Shown here in pieces: positions 1 through 12,047 of a stretch of DNA of 64,000 nt. The DNA lies in the NCBI GenBank assembly GCA_001566295.1, contig KQ964246.1:248001-312000 (forward strand), given 5' to 3'. Under the pieces are notes generated by a model that did not search any database, had not been told where the DNA came from, and worked only from the letters and a program-made list of their open reading frames with translations. The position numbers were made by a program, and so were the translations under genes. The DNA is from Microdochium bolleyi. Its lineage: Eukaryota; Ascomycota; Sordariomycetes; Xylariales; Microdochiaceae. How positions within the stretch are numbered: position 1 is the first letter of the stretch; every line of letters starts with the position of its first letter.

Positions 1-121
1 AGTCCTGGGCGGCCAGGTCCTTGACGAGCTGCTCGAAGTCTTGATCTTGTGACTCGGGGCCACGGAGGCGGCCGTCTGGTTGCACCCTGCTGCTGCCTCG
101 TGTTGATTTGGATTTCGCCAT
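1..121 (-). CDS. 5' end of an unidentified protein gene, cut by the window edge
   Basis: A minus-strand ATG at 121 opens a frame that stays open for 40 codons to the left edge. The visible N-terminus is hydrophilic, first basic and serine-rich (MAKSKSTRGSS) and then acidic and glutamine-rich, ending near FEQLVKDLAAQD. No signal peptide or membrane segment is visible. Codon use and GC content look like an exon. An A/T-rich TATA-like stretch lies at about 246-254, roughly 130 bp upstream. Too little is present to assign a family. It could be a real first exon or a chance open frame. Confidence 0.4.
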   Translation of the reverse strand, partial: MAKSKSTRGSSRVQPDGRLRGPESQDQDFEQLVKDLAAQD

Positions 122-1880
122 GATGATGGGAAGATTATGATTGATGTTGGGCACGCTTTCAAGCCGGTGGCACGTCTCTGAAGGACTGCAAAAGTTGAAC
201 GCCAAAGAGGCCTCACGCCTGAAGAGCCGTCAGACGTCAAAGTCAGCTATTTATGTGCCAACGTGACACCCGAGATCAACACGCCAGAAACACACGCTTG
301 CGACACAGAGTTCGAACCACAGTCGGTCCAACAGCCAATAGCCGGATCAGACCATGTTCATCACTCATGTCGCACAAAGCCAAGAAATAACAACAGTCGG
401 GGTAAGTTTGGAGATTCAGCCCTGAAAGCATCCGCCCGGGGGGTTCTTTCAGGCCATGTCACCATCGGCGTCACACTAAGCGAAGCCACATGCACGCCCT
501 CGAGGCCAGGAGCAGCACGTGTGTGTCAGGCACACACAGACATACAGCTACACCACGCCACGATATGCGTCTGCAGCTGGGACCACAGCGCTTGCTGCAT
601 TGCATGGTGCTGTGAGGGCTGGTGGTGGTTGGATCGGACAGAAACGGTAGGTAGACGGAAGAAAGATGAAGGGCGGTCCAGACGTGTAGAAAATACGTAC
701 CAGGTTCGAGCGCTACCTCGACAAGTCGCACAAGGCAACTGAGCTGAAAAACCTCGGTGTCGTGTTTGCGGTACACAAAAGGTGCAGCAGCTGAGAAGGC
801 CCCCTTGCTCTTCACGATCCACGTTGTTGTGTGACCAGGCTTGCGGCTTCTGCGCAACTAGGCCGATTGGAACTGATGATCTGCAAGAAGTCAGCGACCT
901 AGCAAACAATGCAAATGTTGTTGAAAGGGGGGAAAATGATGTCCGTCGAAATGGTTCGTTACCACCACCAGATTGTGTGTACTGAGCGGGTGTCCAGGAC
1001 GACACAGCGGGTTCTGGGACTCGGGGAAAGTGCAAGCGCAGAAGCAGCCGGAGCGCCCGGATCACTGGCCCAGCTTTTGGTTGCTGCTGCCTGCAGTTCT
1101 TCCCCATGGTGTAAACTTGCTCGTAGGTCAGGGTACGTACTGTGATAACCCAAGCACCACAGCCAAGCTTGCTTGTCCTGGGAGCTGGTAGCCGGGAGCC
1201 TCCGGGCAGCTGCCGTATGACGTCTCTCTGCCGATGTCTTTCGCGCACCGGGTCCGGGGATTCCGGTTCGTCAAAAGTGGCAGCAGGTCTTGCTCTCGCT
1301 CTTGCTTCTTGCTCTGGCCACTCGGTGCAGCTTGCCCGCTTCGCGAGATGAGGGGTCTCGTCGGGATGGAAAGAGAGAAAGGGCGTGTGCGGCTGTTGGT
1401 GCGTGGTGATCAGCACTCGGTCCCCCTCCCATCAAGGAAGAAAAAGACCAGCCAGATGCAACAGATGATGCATGGAGGACCGGGCGGATCCCGGCATGGC
1501 ACATGGCACATGGCACTTTCTAGCTCTAGGTTCAGCAATCGCATTCCGCCCCCGGCCCCGGGCTCGCTTGTCCGGCCCTGTGATTGGCTGCCGCCCCTGG
1601 TCCCTCGCGTGTGCAGCCGCAGTCATCAACGTCATGCAGTGCAATGGCCCCCGAGCACCCCCCCCTCCCTCTTCTCCGGCACAGAGCAGAACATCCAAAG
1701 CAACGCATGGCGAGAAACACTCTCCTGTGCAGAGTCAATTCGGCAACAGCAACGTCTAGAATGCGACATCTCCGGTACTCCTTCCTGCGCAACACAAGCA
1801 AAGCCAAAAATGGGTATAGATACTGCCAGGGCCGGTCCAAATAGCACAAATCTCGGATATATGCAACCCTTCCTCCCTCC
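122..1880. other. Intergenic, 1.76 kb, no gene seen
   Basis: This lies between the start of the left-edge gene and the stop of the MIT-domain gene. Open frames here (for example a 296-codon minus frame at 526-1416) overlap each other on both strands, have unbiased composition and show no domain, so I do not call them. It should hold the upstream region of the left-edge gene and the 3' UTR of the MIT gene. Confidence 0.6.
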
Positions 1881-4800
1881 TCATGTCAACACCCACTCGC
1901 TCCCCCGCTTGACAAACTTGTCAAGCAACATGCCCAGGTCCGCCAGCACAAACCGGCAGATGTAGAAGCTGAAGAACTCGGCCGCGTGCCGCGTGCACAG
2001 CTCCAGCCCAACCTGCGTCTTGTCCGCGTGCCGCAACCCCGGGTCGTCCACCTGGCGCGCGATTTGATCTGAGAGCAAAGGCGTCATTAGTACAAAAACC
2101 ATCATCAATCATCACAGACGCAGCAGGGCGTGTAGAACTCACCAACTGTCTGCGCAGCGTCAAACAACCGCGCCAGGCTGGCCATGTAGCCAGCAAACGG
2201 CCCGTCAAACTTGAGCGACGACACATCGCGCTTCGCCGGACGACTCGTCGGTTGTGCAACCATCGGCAAGCTCGGTAGCGTCGCACCGCCGACGCTTCCG
2301 CTCGTCACCTCCTTGTGCTCCGGCACCGAGCTCGCACTGCCGCCACTGCTGCTCTTGCCCCCGTATGCGCTCGTCAGATTGGCCGCCGAGTTCTTGCTCC
2401 GAAGCCTGCGCCAGCTAAAGGCACCTCCTTTGCCGCTCACACTGGCGCTGCGAGGCACTGGCGGAGCCTGCTCGCCGTCCTTGTCCCCGCCCAAAGAGCT
2501 CACACCTTGGGTGCCAACCTCGTTGCCAAGCTTCTTGATCAGGTTCTGCTGGACCGTCTCCAGTACGCCTTCGAGGCTCTGCATTTCTTCGAGGACGGCA
2601 TCCGCATCGTTGCTGTCCACAAGTGCCAGCTTCGAAAGTGCGGCTGTCAGGAAATCGCACTGCGAGCATTTGTCCTCAATGTTGCGCAGCTTGACCCCTT
2701 TGACCTTCCAGGCGTCCCGAGGCACGAACAGTCGGTTGGTGATGTATCCACCACGGGGGTGTGCAAGAGTCTGATACAGCGCCCGCATAAGCCAGAATGG
2801 CCGGAGCATGACGTCGGATGGGCATGGCTCAAGGGCAAGCGGGATATCATCCGACTGCTCCTTGGAGCTGCGGCTCAGTTGTGGAGACCTAGGCGACGCG
2901 AGGTGGAAGTCTGACTCGAAAAGCTGCATCCCGCCGAATCCACCCTTGCTACCGAAGCCCAGTCCCATCGGCGTCGGTGGAACTGCTGGAACCGACGTTT
3001 GGCGTGTGAACGACGAGTTTGTCAGTGTTGTGGTCAAAGGCGTATTTGGTGAGAGATCGGACTCCTCGTGTCCCGTGACGGACGCTTGACGTTGTCTCAG
3101 AGACTTAAGACTCGATGAGGAGAAGTTCGTCCTCAAGTTGGGCATCGCGAACGATGGCGAATCTGCGCGCTCGTCGTGCTCGTACGTGGAAAAATTCGGT
3201 GGAGGAGGTGGTGGTGTCGGTGGCGGGCCCATGTCTACCGCTGGGCTCGCCGTCCGCACCGGCGACGATGGAGTTCTGAGTGAGAAATTGGCAGCCCTTC
3301 CCACAGAAGTCGACAAGTTTTGCCGTTGTTGGGCAATGTAGCCTCCGCTCTTCGCCTGCATTGCAGAAGCAGGCATCTCCGGTGGCGGCATCTGGGGTGG
3401 TGAGCTAAGCTTCGCCGTCTCGATCTTAAGCTGTTTCGCTGCCTGCCCAGATAATCTCCGCGCTCGCACACTGGCAGGAGCTACCTTGGACTGCGGCGAT
3501 GGGATCTGCGGAAGAGCTCCGAGGGGGGGCAGAGAAGGAGGCGACATGCTACTGGTGGCGCTTTGTGAGTTCTCGTTGACAGTCGAGAGCACCGACGTAG
3601 ACGTAGGCGCATTGGAGCCCATGGACGATGTATTCCATGTACGACTCGTCACGCCACTCGAGTTCGATTCCCTTGTAGCCCCTGACTGTGACTGTTCCCT
3701 CGGCGCGAACGAGAAGTCACCCATCGTGTATTCTCTCGTCATCTCGTCCAGCATGCGTTCCTCCTCCTCTGATTCGCTACCGTTGTACAGCTCTCCGAAT
3801 GTCATGGAGTCGCGCTCAAACTTCATGTATGGCTGCTTCTCCCAGTCTCGATCGGACTCAATCCCGGCTTCGCGTTCGGTCTGCCGCACTCTCTCCTTGG
3901 CGAGTTCGACCCGGCGCATGGCGTTTGCGACAATGTCTTCGGGGTCTGTGTCGTTGTACGACGCAGCGTCCCCAGGTTCGTAGCCATCATCATAGGCAGC
4001 TTCTACCGCTGCATCAAGGGCAGCATCAAACTCGGCCTCGGTGTCTCCACTTGCACCTCGGATATGCTTGCGTCTTATGCCAAGCGATGAGGATCTCGAG
4101 TGAACAGAGGAGCACACCGATCCGCCACTCTCGTCGATAGGGTCAAGCCACGAGACTGATTCGTGACTCGGATTCCTCGTATGTGACGGCTTCGTATACA
4201 CATCCGCAGGAAGGCGATCAGAAGGCAAGGAAAAGTCCTGGCGTACGATCGGCTCAGGACTTGGTGGCTTGTATGGCGAGGAAGTTCGGCGAGGTGACAG
4301 GGGTGCCGGGATGACATCGCCCCGGGGGATTGCAAGCGTATTCCCTGCAAATGGACGACGGATCGAGAAGGACGACTGCAATGGGGAATGTGGCCCATTT
4401 GTCGGTGCACCCCCTGGGGATAGCGTGGTATGGTTTGCTGACCGACCAGAGTCGGACGGGATGGGACTCGGCGCCAGGCCCGAAGGTGGGGGCAAATTGG
4501 CTTGCGCATCTTCACGCAGAAGAACGGTTGCCGTCTCGATAATCACGGGATCCTCCGGGTCGTCGTACGCCGTCATGTCATCTGGACTTTCAACCCTTTC
4601 GATGCTCTGCGGTCGCGCTGGCAGGCGCTTCTCCGTCGCCCTCGATGGCAGAAGGCTCTCAAGTTCCGTGATGCGGCTTGTGTACGTTCCACGCTGTGGT
4701 GGGAAGTTAGCTAAGGCACCGCGATGTGACCGAATGCACTTACGATGGCCTCTAATTTCTTCCTGTCCTCTTCCCCAGTCGTTCTCGCCAAAACAAGATG

Positions 4801-6654
4801 CAGGAGATCGCATGCTTCTACATAGGCTTCTCTTGCGCCCTCATAGTTCTGAGCATTGTCGAGCTGTACTGCAGTGTTGGCCTTGCCGAGGGCCTTGGAG
4901 AGCATGGCTTTCTGTGAAGGTTTTGACCTGTCCCTTGTCTTGCCGGAGTCAGAGCTCCCTTTGGCATTCGAGGAGCGATTCCTTGTATGTCCAGGCATGT
5001 TTTGGTCGTTCGCCGAAGCAAGGGCCACAATGCGAGCAGTGCCTGTCGGTTTGGAAGAGGTATTGCGTGTACCTCTGTCGGCAATGGCATCCCAAAAGTA
5101 GTCACTTCCTCCTCCGTTCTGCGGAGCAAAGACCGAGTTCGGCGTAGTGACAACAGGGCTGTTGCGGAAGAACGCTCCCGTTGGCCCAGCGAATCCGCTC
5201 TGAGTCGTGTCTAAGGGTGGAAGAGTGGCGAGGGGCGGCAAGTTTGGAGGGGGCGATTGCCGCCTTTGTCGCAATGATTTCGTGGGGTCTGATGACTTGG
5301 CAGATGGGCTGCTCGGGGCACCGCGGGACGGGCGGCGTTTCGTCAAGCGCCGAGGTGAATTTGTCCTGGCTGCTGGCTCGACGTGTGTTATTACCTGCGT
5401 ATACGAGTCGACACTTGGTGGTCGATCAGGAGGGGCCTCGGCCTTGGCTCCGAGCGACGCTGGGAAATCCTCGTCTCTGTCACGGGTGACCGGTCGGTAG
5501 GAAGTGCCAGCCGATGAGGCAGACCACCTGTTCAGGTTGCGAAAGCCCGCAGTATTTGGAGAGACTGGGTCTCGGTCGCCAAAAGTATCGGTTCGTGCGC
5601 GTGTGAGCCTTGGGACCGGACTTGGCGGGTCGTTAGAGGCAGGAGACGATGGTGCGAATCGGGTGAACAGAGTGTCCTTGAGCCCCCTTGACGATTGCGC
5701 TGGTGGAGCAAGATTTCGACCTGTGCCGCGGGCCGTCGATGAGGTGGTGTTTCCGGCTGGGGATGTCTCGTTGGTTGTCACAAGACTGGCCTGATTGAGG
5801 ACAGGGCGTTCGCCGCGAATGCCGGTCGCAGTGAATGGCCTTGTGATCGCCGCTGCTCCCAGTGTGGCAGCGAAAGGAGCGGAGTAGTGGTTGGTATCGT
5901 ACGAGTCGTCGTAATCGTCGTCGTCGTCGAAAAGATCGTCGTCGTCCGGGAGGAGGTCAATCAGCCGCGGCTGACGCAAGAAATCATGCCCTTGGTCAGA
6001 ATCGTCGGAATCCGAGTAATCGTGGAGGGAGTCGCCCCCTAGCTGAGTCGTCGGCAGGCGATCAGGGGCAGCATAGTCGGTGGTCTGGAGGCGCGGTGTC
6101 GAGGTCACTGGGGCAGCGTTGTGGACATTGACTCTGTAGTGGAATTGGCTGGCAACCGGCGGGGTTGAGATGGCACCTGGTCTCAAACCTCGGGCGGCGT
6201 GGTATGCAGAGGACGAGGCCGGCGCTGACGAGGATGGCGAGTGGTTGTCTGCGTCCGAGGCGGCGCGGGCCAGGGGGTCGGCAGAAGAGACGGGCTGTCG
6301 CGGGGCCGAAGCGCCCAGGGGTGAGGGCGAGGGCAGTGGGGGGGCGCCGAAGGCCTGGCGCGGGCGGTGAGCGGGCTGGCTCGGGGGGAGTGCTGGCAGA
6401 CGGGCCGTGGGGGGCGGGTGCGCTGGCGACGAGGGCGCGGAGCGTGGGCTGGCTGGGCCGGCAGGATCGTGAGGATGGCGGCGACTGCGAGGAGCAGAGG
6501 TGTCCTCGGGGCGGTTGTGGTGGTGGCGGTGGTTTTGGTGTTGATGGTGCAGCGCGGGAGGAATGGAGGCTGCGGCGTGTGGTGGTGGTGCTGCTGCTGC
6601 TGTGGCTGCGCTGCCGTGTGCAGGTACGGCCGGCGACAAGCGGTCGTCCTCCAT
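1881..6654 (-). CDS. MIT (microtubule interacting and trafficking) domain protein, large and mostly disordered
   Basis: Exons (minus) are 6654-4744, 4693-2143 and 2068-1881, giving 1549 residues. Introns of 51 and 74 nt have GTAAGT and GTGAGT donors, and phases agree. The first about 570 residues are low-complexity, rich in Pro, Ser, Ala and Asp, with acidic Asp runs near 230-245. An MIT-type three-helix bundle spans about 582-652 (KALGKANTAVQLDNAQNYEG, then LLHLVLARTTGEEDRKKLEA) and is split by intron 1. A long Ser/Pro-rich linker with poly-Pro follows. The final about 290 residues are ordered and helical, starting at RPFWLMRALYQTLAHPRGGY and including a CSQC pair. MIT domains usually bind ESCRT-III tails at endosomes, so a membrane-trafficking role is inferred. 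The C-terminal region looks conserved but I cannot name it. No AAA ATPase follows, so this is not VPS4. Confidence 0.85.
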
Positions 6655-9600
6655 CTTTCGTGCCTGCCCTCACTCTCTGCGGGCTTGTCTCAAAGCAGCC
6701 CGGCGAGCTATTGGCAGGGCACGCGTAATTTCCCTTCCAGATCCGTCTCCAGAGACTCTCGCGGATCAGGCGCCGTCGACTCGCGCCGTCCAGTGTCGCC
6801 CTCCCTAACGCCAGGCTAGCCGTCTAGCTCGAGCCCGCACGCCTCCTCGCAGTCCAGACGGGACAGGCGAGGCACGCAATCAACCTGAGGCGCCTTGGAG
6901 CCTAAGGGAGACACTGCCTGGCCGGTGCAGAATCAACGTCTCGCTTGACTCGGTCTCTGTCCCAGTCGATTGCTGCTCGTGCGGCGGAGCAGTGCCGTCT
7001 GGTCGCGGCCTGGTGATGTTGCAGAGTCGAGAATGGAGCTGCTCGGCCTCAGTATTTGGCAGGAGGGAACCCGCGAACTTTGGCCGTGGCGACAGTCTTT
7101 TCCACCCTCTGGCTATCGGTATCAGTCCCGGCGGCAACGAATCCTTCCTCTGGGCTTTCCAGGCCACCAGCATTCACAAGAGTTCAAGCCACGACAACCA
7201 GGGGTCTGTGTCTGTGGGAACCCGAGGGCGGGGTGCAAAGGGGGTTGGACGACCACGACGCGCAGCATTGCCACGCACAACATGGACGGCACAGCGTTGT
7301 TCTCCTGCGAACACAGGTCCCAATGACGATCGGAACCTTGGAGCCTGTTGCAGCAAGCATCAATTTGCGAGAGGGCCCTACGTCGCCCAGCACTTCAAGC
7401 AGCTGATGATGCTGATCACGACTGCACCTGAGCCCGGCGTGCAGCGATGCACCCTGGCAGCAACCATGGGCCACGGCCCCTCCGACGGGGGTTGGCAACG
7501 GGATATTCCTCTGGATTCGCCGTGTTATTACTGACTTGCAGCAGGCGCACGACAATGGCCTGCTGCATCGGTCCAGGATCCCTGGCATGTTCCTTCAGAC
7601 TGCCTTCTCTGGTGCGCAACGTTCAGGAATCGCTCCAGGCAGTCGTTTCATCTCTTCGTCGACCCAAGGGCGGAAACACCTACGGGAACCACAATCGTTG
7701 AAGATCGGCTCTCGTCTCATGCTTGCTTCTGACAGCGCGTTTAGTGATATACTTCCGAATCTACCAGATTGCCGAACGTCAAGTCGGGCAAGAGAAGAAA
7801 TCGGCTGAGGCTCGGGTCCAAGACCAGAGTGTCACATTGGTTTGGCACCACTCTGGCACAGCCAAGACATGTCGCTCGGCTCTAGAATTCGGGCACCAGA
7901 CGAACGTACATGCACGATCCATGATATGTGCATGACACTAGTCGAAAGTGAGCGCTGGAACAAAGCCTAACTACAGTTGTGGTATTGGCTTGCAGACGTC
8001 GGCTGCTTGCTTGCAGGTGAGTCCGCGTGGCCTTTCCGTCATATTTTCCTCTCACTCACCTCGAGCTTCAACATCCCCAAGCACTTTTCTGACATTTTAG
8101 CTGACAAGACGCAGCTCGGCAGGCAAGGGGTCGGGGACGAGGACTGAGCACGCACGCACAGGAAGGGCTGGGTCCCTTCCTGGGTCGATTTCAGGGGTTC
8201 TTCCCACCCGCCAGGCCCACCCCTGCGCGTGTCAATTTTACCCCTTTTTCCATGGGCCACCAACCACTGGCAGCCAGGGGTCGTTCACGCCATCTTCCTT
8301 CTCGTGAATGCCGCGCGACAATCATCCCGGTGGGCTCCAAAAAGTCCCCTCTTTTTCGGCTTCCATGTGGCGTCTTCCATTGAATCTTTGTCTCCATCCA
8401 TCAAGACGTACGTCAGTGCTGGAGCTCCGGCCCACCAACTGGTGCGACGAGACGGAGATTTCTGCGAGCGGACGACTCTGTCGAGCCCAAAGAACCAATA
8501 ACCAGAAATATCCCACAGGCGGATCGCGCCTCGAAAGTAGAACATTGCGCGGCCAGAATGCTTCTCCCAATGGACCCGGGTCCAGCTGCGGGTGGCGCGC
8601 GCATGCAACACGACGTCGCTCACGGCGTGCATGAAGTAGCCGAGCACGCTCCATGTGAAAGGTCGAATCGAATGCTTGCTGGAACAAATTCCGCGCCGTA
8701 ACGAGGATTCATTGGCAGGACAGACCCTTTTAGCCCTGCTTGTGAAGCGCGATGGAACGTCGACACGTTCGGGAACGAGAATGAGCAGTTCCTGCAGCAA
8801 GTTGCATGATAGCATGGGAACTACGGGGTCCACGACTTGCCATGCTCTCGCCCGTCCACCATGATGACCTTAAACCGCCGAAACGGCAAGGGATCCACGG
8901 GCGAGTGACCCTTGACGGCAATTGGTTCAGCCTCCAGCCTGGACGGCGGCCAACCGCTGCGCGCACCGCACAAAGTCGCAGCGTCTCGGACGGAAATTGG
9001 CACCGTCTCCCAGACGCCCACGCAAAGACACGAAGTCGGGCAACCACAAGCAACACCGCAACGTCGGCGCGTATGCAGACAGTAGGTATATACATAGACG
9101 CCTCAAGCTTGACAACATGGGTTCGTCCGAACGTCCTCCCCCGACCGCGGCCCATTCTTGAAACAACAATGCGTCATCCCAAGCCCAGTCACATCACCCC
9201 CCAGTTACTCAGCGGCTTCCGGTTTCAGAGGCCCATCGCCCGTACGCGTGCGCGCGCAGCCCAGCTTTCTGTTCCGTTGCATACGAATCGTCCGACCCGA
9301 TAACCTTGTGCACGGTCAGGACGGACTATTTCCCTTGGCTGGGCCGGGCCGGGCTGCGTTGTCGTTTGCGTGTGCACATGCTTCATGCCGGAAGTTTAAA
9401 CCTTACGACCGGACCGTGACGCAAGATCCCGGCGAACAGAAAGCATGATACGTAGTAGGCAATGTCAAAGAAGCCCGTTGGTGCTGGATCACACAAGCTT
9501 CCGTACCCCGAGGGAACTAGAAACCCCTGGAAAACATGAAGCAGCATTTGGTCATTGCAAACAAAACGTCTAGGTCGGGTAACGTGTCTGCGGCCCAGAC

Positions 9601-12047
9601 TCGTGACACGTTGGATATTATGTCAAGCGCTGCTTCACTATCACGATATGGGAAGCTCTGCGCGTCATCACTCTTTAGCGTGGTTGTCTCTCTTGTTCTC
9701 TCCTTCCTATCCCGTGTGTTGCATAGGCGTGTGTGTTTGTGTATATGTGTGTTGGCTGCATGCCTTGGCCACCGACATGACAGCTTTGGTGCTTTGTGAT
9801 TATGGGTCGGTGACCGTCATCGTCCCTGCCCGTTGTCGTCCCTGGCGCTGCCGCCGACACTGCTATGCTGTTCTCGTTTCTACGCTCCTCTTGCCCGAAC
9901 AAAGGACCGCCCTCCTCATAGCATATACTCGTTTTCAAGACAAGCCATCGTAGACGTCAGCTGTTCATAGCGTTCGGCTCCAAAGTAGACGTTAGTTGCA
10001 TTTGCAATATGGAATGTATTTAGATGTGTATATGCGTCGGTGAGCAACCATTGTCAAGCTTGTGAGAGCGTTGTAGTTGGGGTACACGTGGGTAGCCTTC
10101 TCATCGCCCAGGTTGGCCCTGAGGACAAGCTTCTCCTCTGTGAGTGACGGTCGTGTTGGTGGTGCGCTGGCCGGTGATATTGCCATCGGCCAACCACGAT
10201 TAACATAGCCAAGAAAGATCATGGGTGATGGTGAAAAAGATGAAGGGATGATGCAAAAGCGAACAGCGCACAGTATCGGCACGGAAGGTGCGGTTCCAAT
10301 CTTCATATCTACCTAGGTATTTGATCATCTGCCACCTGAGTTATGAGGAGGAAAGCTGTAGAGCCTGGCAAACAACGAGCGGACAACGAGTGGAGGAAAG
10401 CAAAAGGTAGGAAGAAGGAACAGGAGAAAAAAGCCTGCGTGGAAAGAAAAGTCTAGGTCTCAATCCTCATGACTAAGACTCGTACAAAACGATTCCCAGT
10501 ATCTACTTTGGCAGCATTGAACAGCGTGAGAAAAGACAACGTCAAGCATAGATGGCCAGGAGGCCTCGTCTCTGCCTCAATCACAACGAGCCCCTCCCCT
10601 TCCGCTTTCAACGGTCGGAGAAGCTGTCCCACAGAAACGATCCTGAAAGCTTCCTGAATTCTGAGTGTGTGTGCGCTCTAGCACGCATAGACAATATGAA
10701 CGGAAGTGAGCGTGGGCTACAGATACGTGTAGGAGATGCGCCTCCCTTCTAACAAATAACGATGAAATTCCAACGCCCAACTCCTTCCCCTTCCCTTTTC
10801 TTACAGCCTTGGCCGGACATCAAGTCCACGGGTGGTCCTCATATCGACCAGCAGAAGACGCGCGCCACCACAGTTCCCTTCCGAGATCCGCGAACCTCTG
10901 TCCGCAGCGCCGGCACCGTTGCCAGCTTCGGGTCTCGACGGCTTTCGGACACCCGCAGCCGCAGGGAGGGGGGAGACTGAACTCGCTGCGGAGACCTCGG
11001 ACATGAATGGCACACTTGGAGAGTTCGCGATAGTCAGTTCACTCTAAGGGAAACCATCCTTCAGGAAATTTATTTATTGCTTCCTAAAGATAGGAACAAA
11101 AGTATCAGCCGCGGTACGGGGCCTTTCCCCCATCTCCCGTCCGCCAGAGGGAAGGGGAGTTTTGTTCCGCAGAAGTGAGTGTGGGTGTGAGAAGCCTCCA
11201 AGCATGGTGAACGTCCTGCAATACGGCGTGCTGTTGCTTATGAAGATAGGGCTCATGTTGGCGCGCCGCGCCTGTACAATGCATGCTGCATCGAAGGTAG
11301 AAACCAGTGGTGATTGTAGTGAAACAGTCCCAAAGGAACGAAAGGTATTAAAAAATGATTAAATTTTTATGGAAACAGTAGTTCTAGAGAAAGAAGCCCT
11401 GAGTCTTGGTTCGCGTGGCTGGCAAAACTTTGCCTTTTCTCTCTCTCTCTCTCACAAAATAAGTTGAGTACTCCGGACGTCTGGGGTCGTACGTAAACAT
11501 GCCTAAACCGCACGCTGATTGAGACACAGCGACATTCTAGGGTCACCCAACGACCTCACATGGAAGAAACACAGTCCGCACTGCCTGGGCAACTTGCGCT
11601 CTGCGGGTTTTGTGGGAGAGGTGGGGGCGGCACACCACGGCCCAGGGAATTGAAGACTACGCGGAAGCAGTGTGCTTGTATCAACATGATGTGTTTACGG
11701 AGACACATAAGACCTCATACAATCGGTGCACGTGGATGTGAAACGAACTCCAAGTTTCGAATAAGCATCATATTTGAACAATTCCATCTCGATTATTCAT
11801 GGCTAGACCAACGACATAGCTAAACCAGGATCGATACATGTCATAATACAAGCGACTGACGATTGCCACGAGGCGAACAATGGCCTGGGCTAGGACATAG
11901 CTGCAGCAAAAGATGGTGTGATTTTCAAGTTGTTTACAGCGAGTAAATCTCGGGGGGAGCCAACCAAGGCCGTCCCAGATTAGGTGCGTGCTTGGCGAAC
12001 CACCCTCTCCCAGGACGGTCTTGCCCGGCATGCGTCAGAGGGGAGCT
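6655..12047. other. Long intergenic region, 5.4 kb, no gene supported
   Basis: This lies between the start of the MIT gene and the stop of the sugar transporter, both on the minus strand. I read both strands. Frames such as 6992-7534 (+) and 8285-8833 (-) lack hydrophobic cores, domain motifs or convincing splice partners, and overlap antisense frames of equal length. An A/T-richer patch lies at about 11340-11400, with a short (TC)n run at 11438-11453. No transposase, terminal repeat, tRNA or snRNA signature was seen. It may hold a long upstream leader, a non-coding transcript or decayed sequence. Confidence 0.55.

Noticed and set aside
300..330. GTTCGAA motif resembling a tRNA T-loop
   Set aside because: Flanking bases cannot form the 5-bp T stem and no acceptor or D arm is present; similar isolated motifs at 46372 and 59320 fail the same way.
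526..1416. Minus-strand open frame of 296 codons
   Set aside because: No domain, unbiased composition, overlapped by equally long frames on the other strand; GC-rich DNA gives such frames by chance.
4269..5147. Plus-strand open frame of 292 codons
   Set aside because: Lies antisense to the MIT gene exons and reads as a shadow of their codon bias.
8285..8833. Minus-strand open frame of 182 codons in the 5.4 kb gap
   Set aside because: No hydrophobic core, domain or splice partner; several competing frames overlap it.
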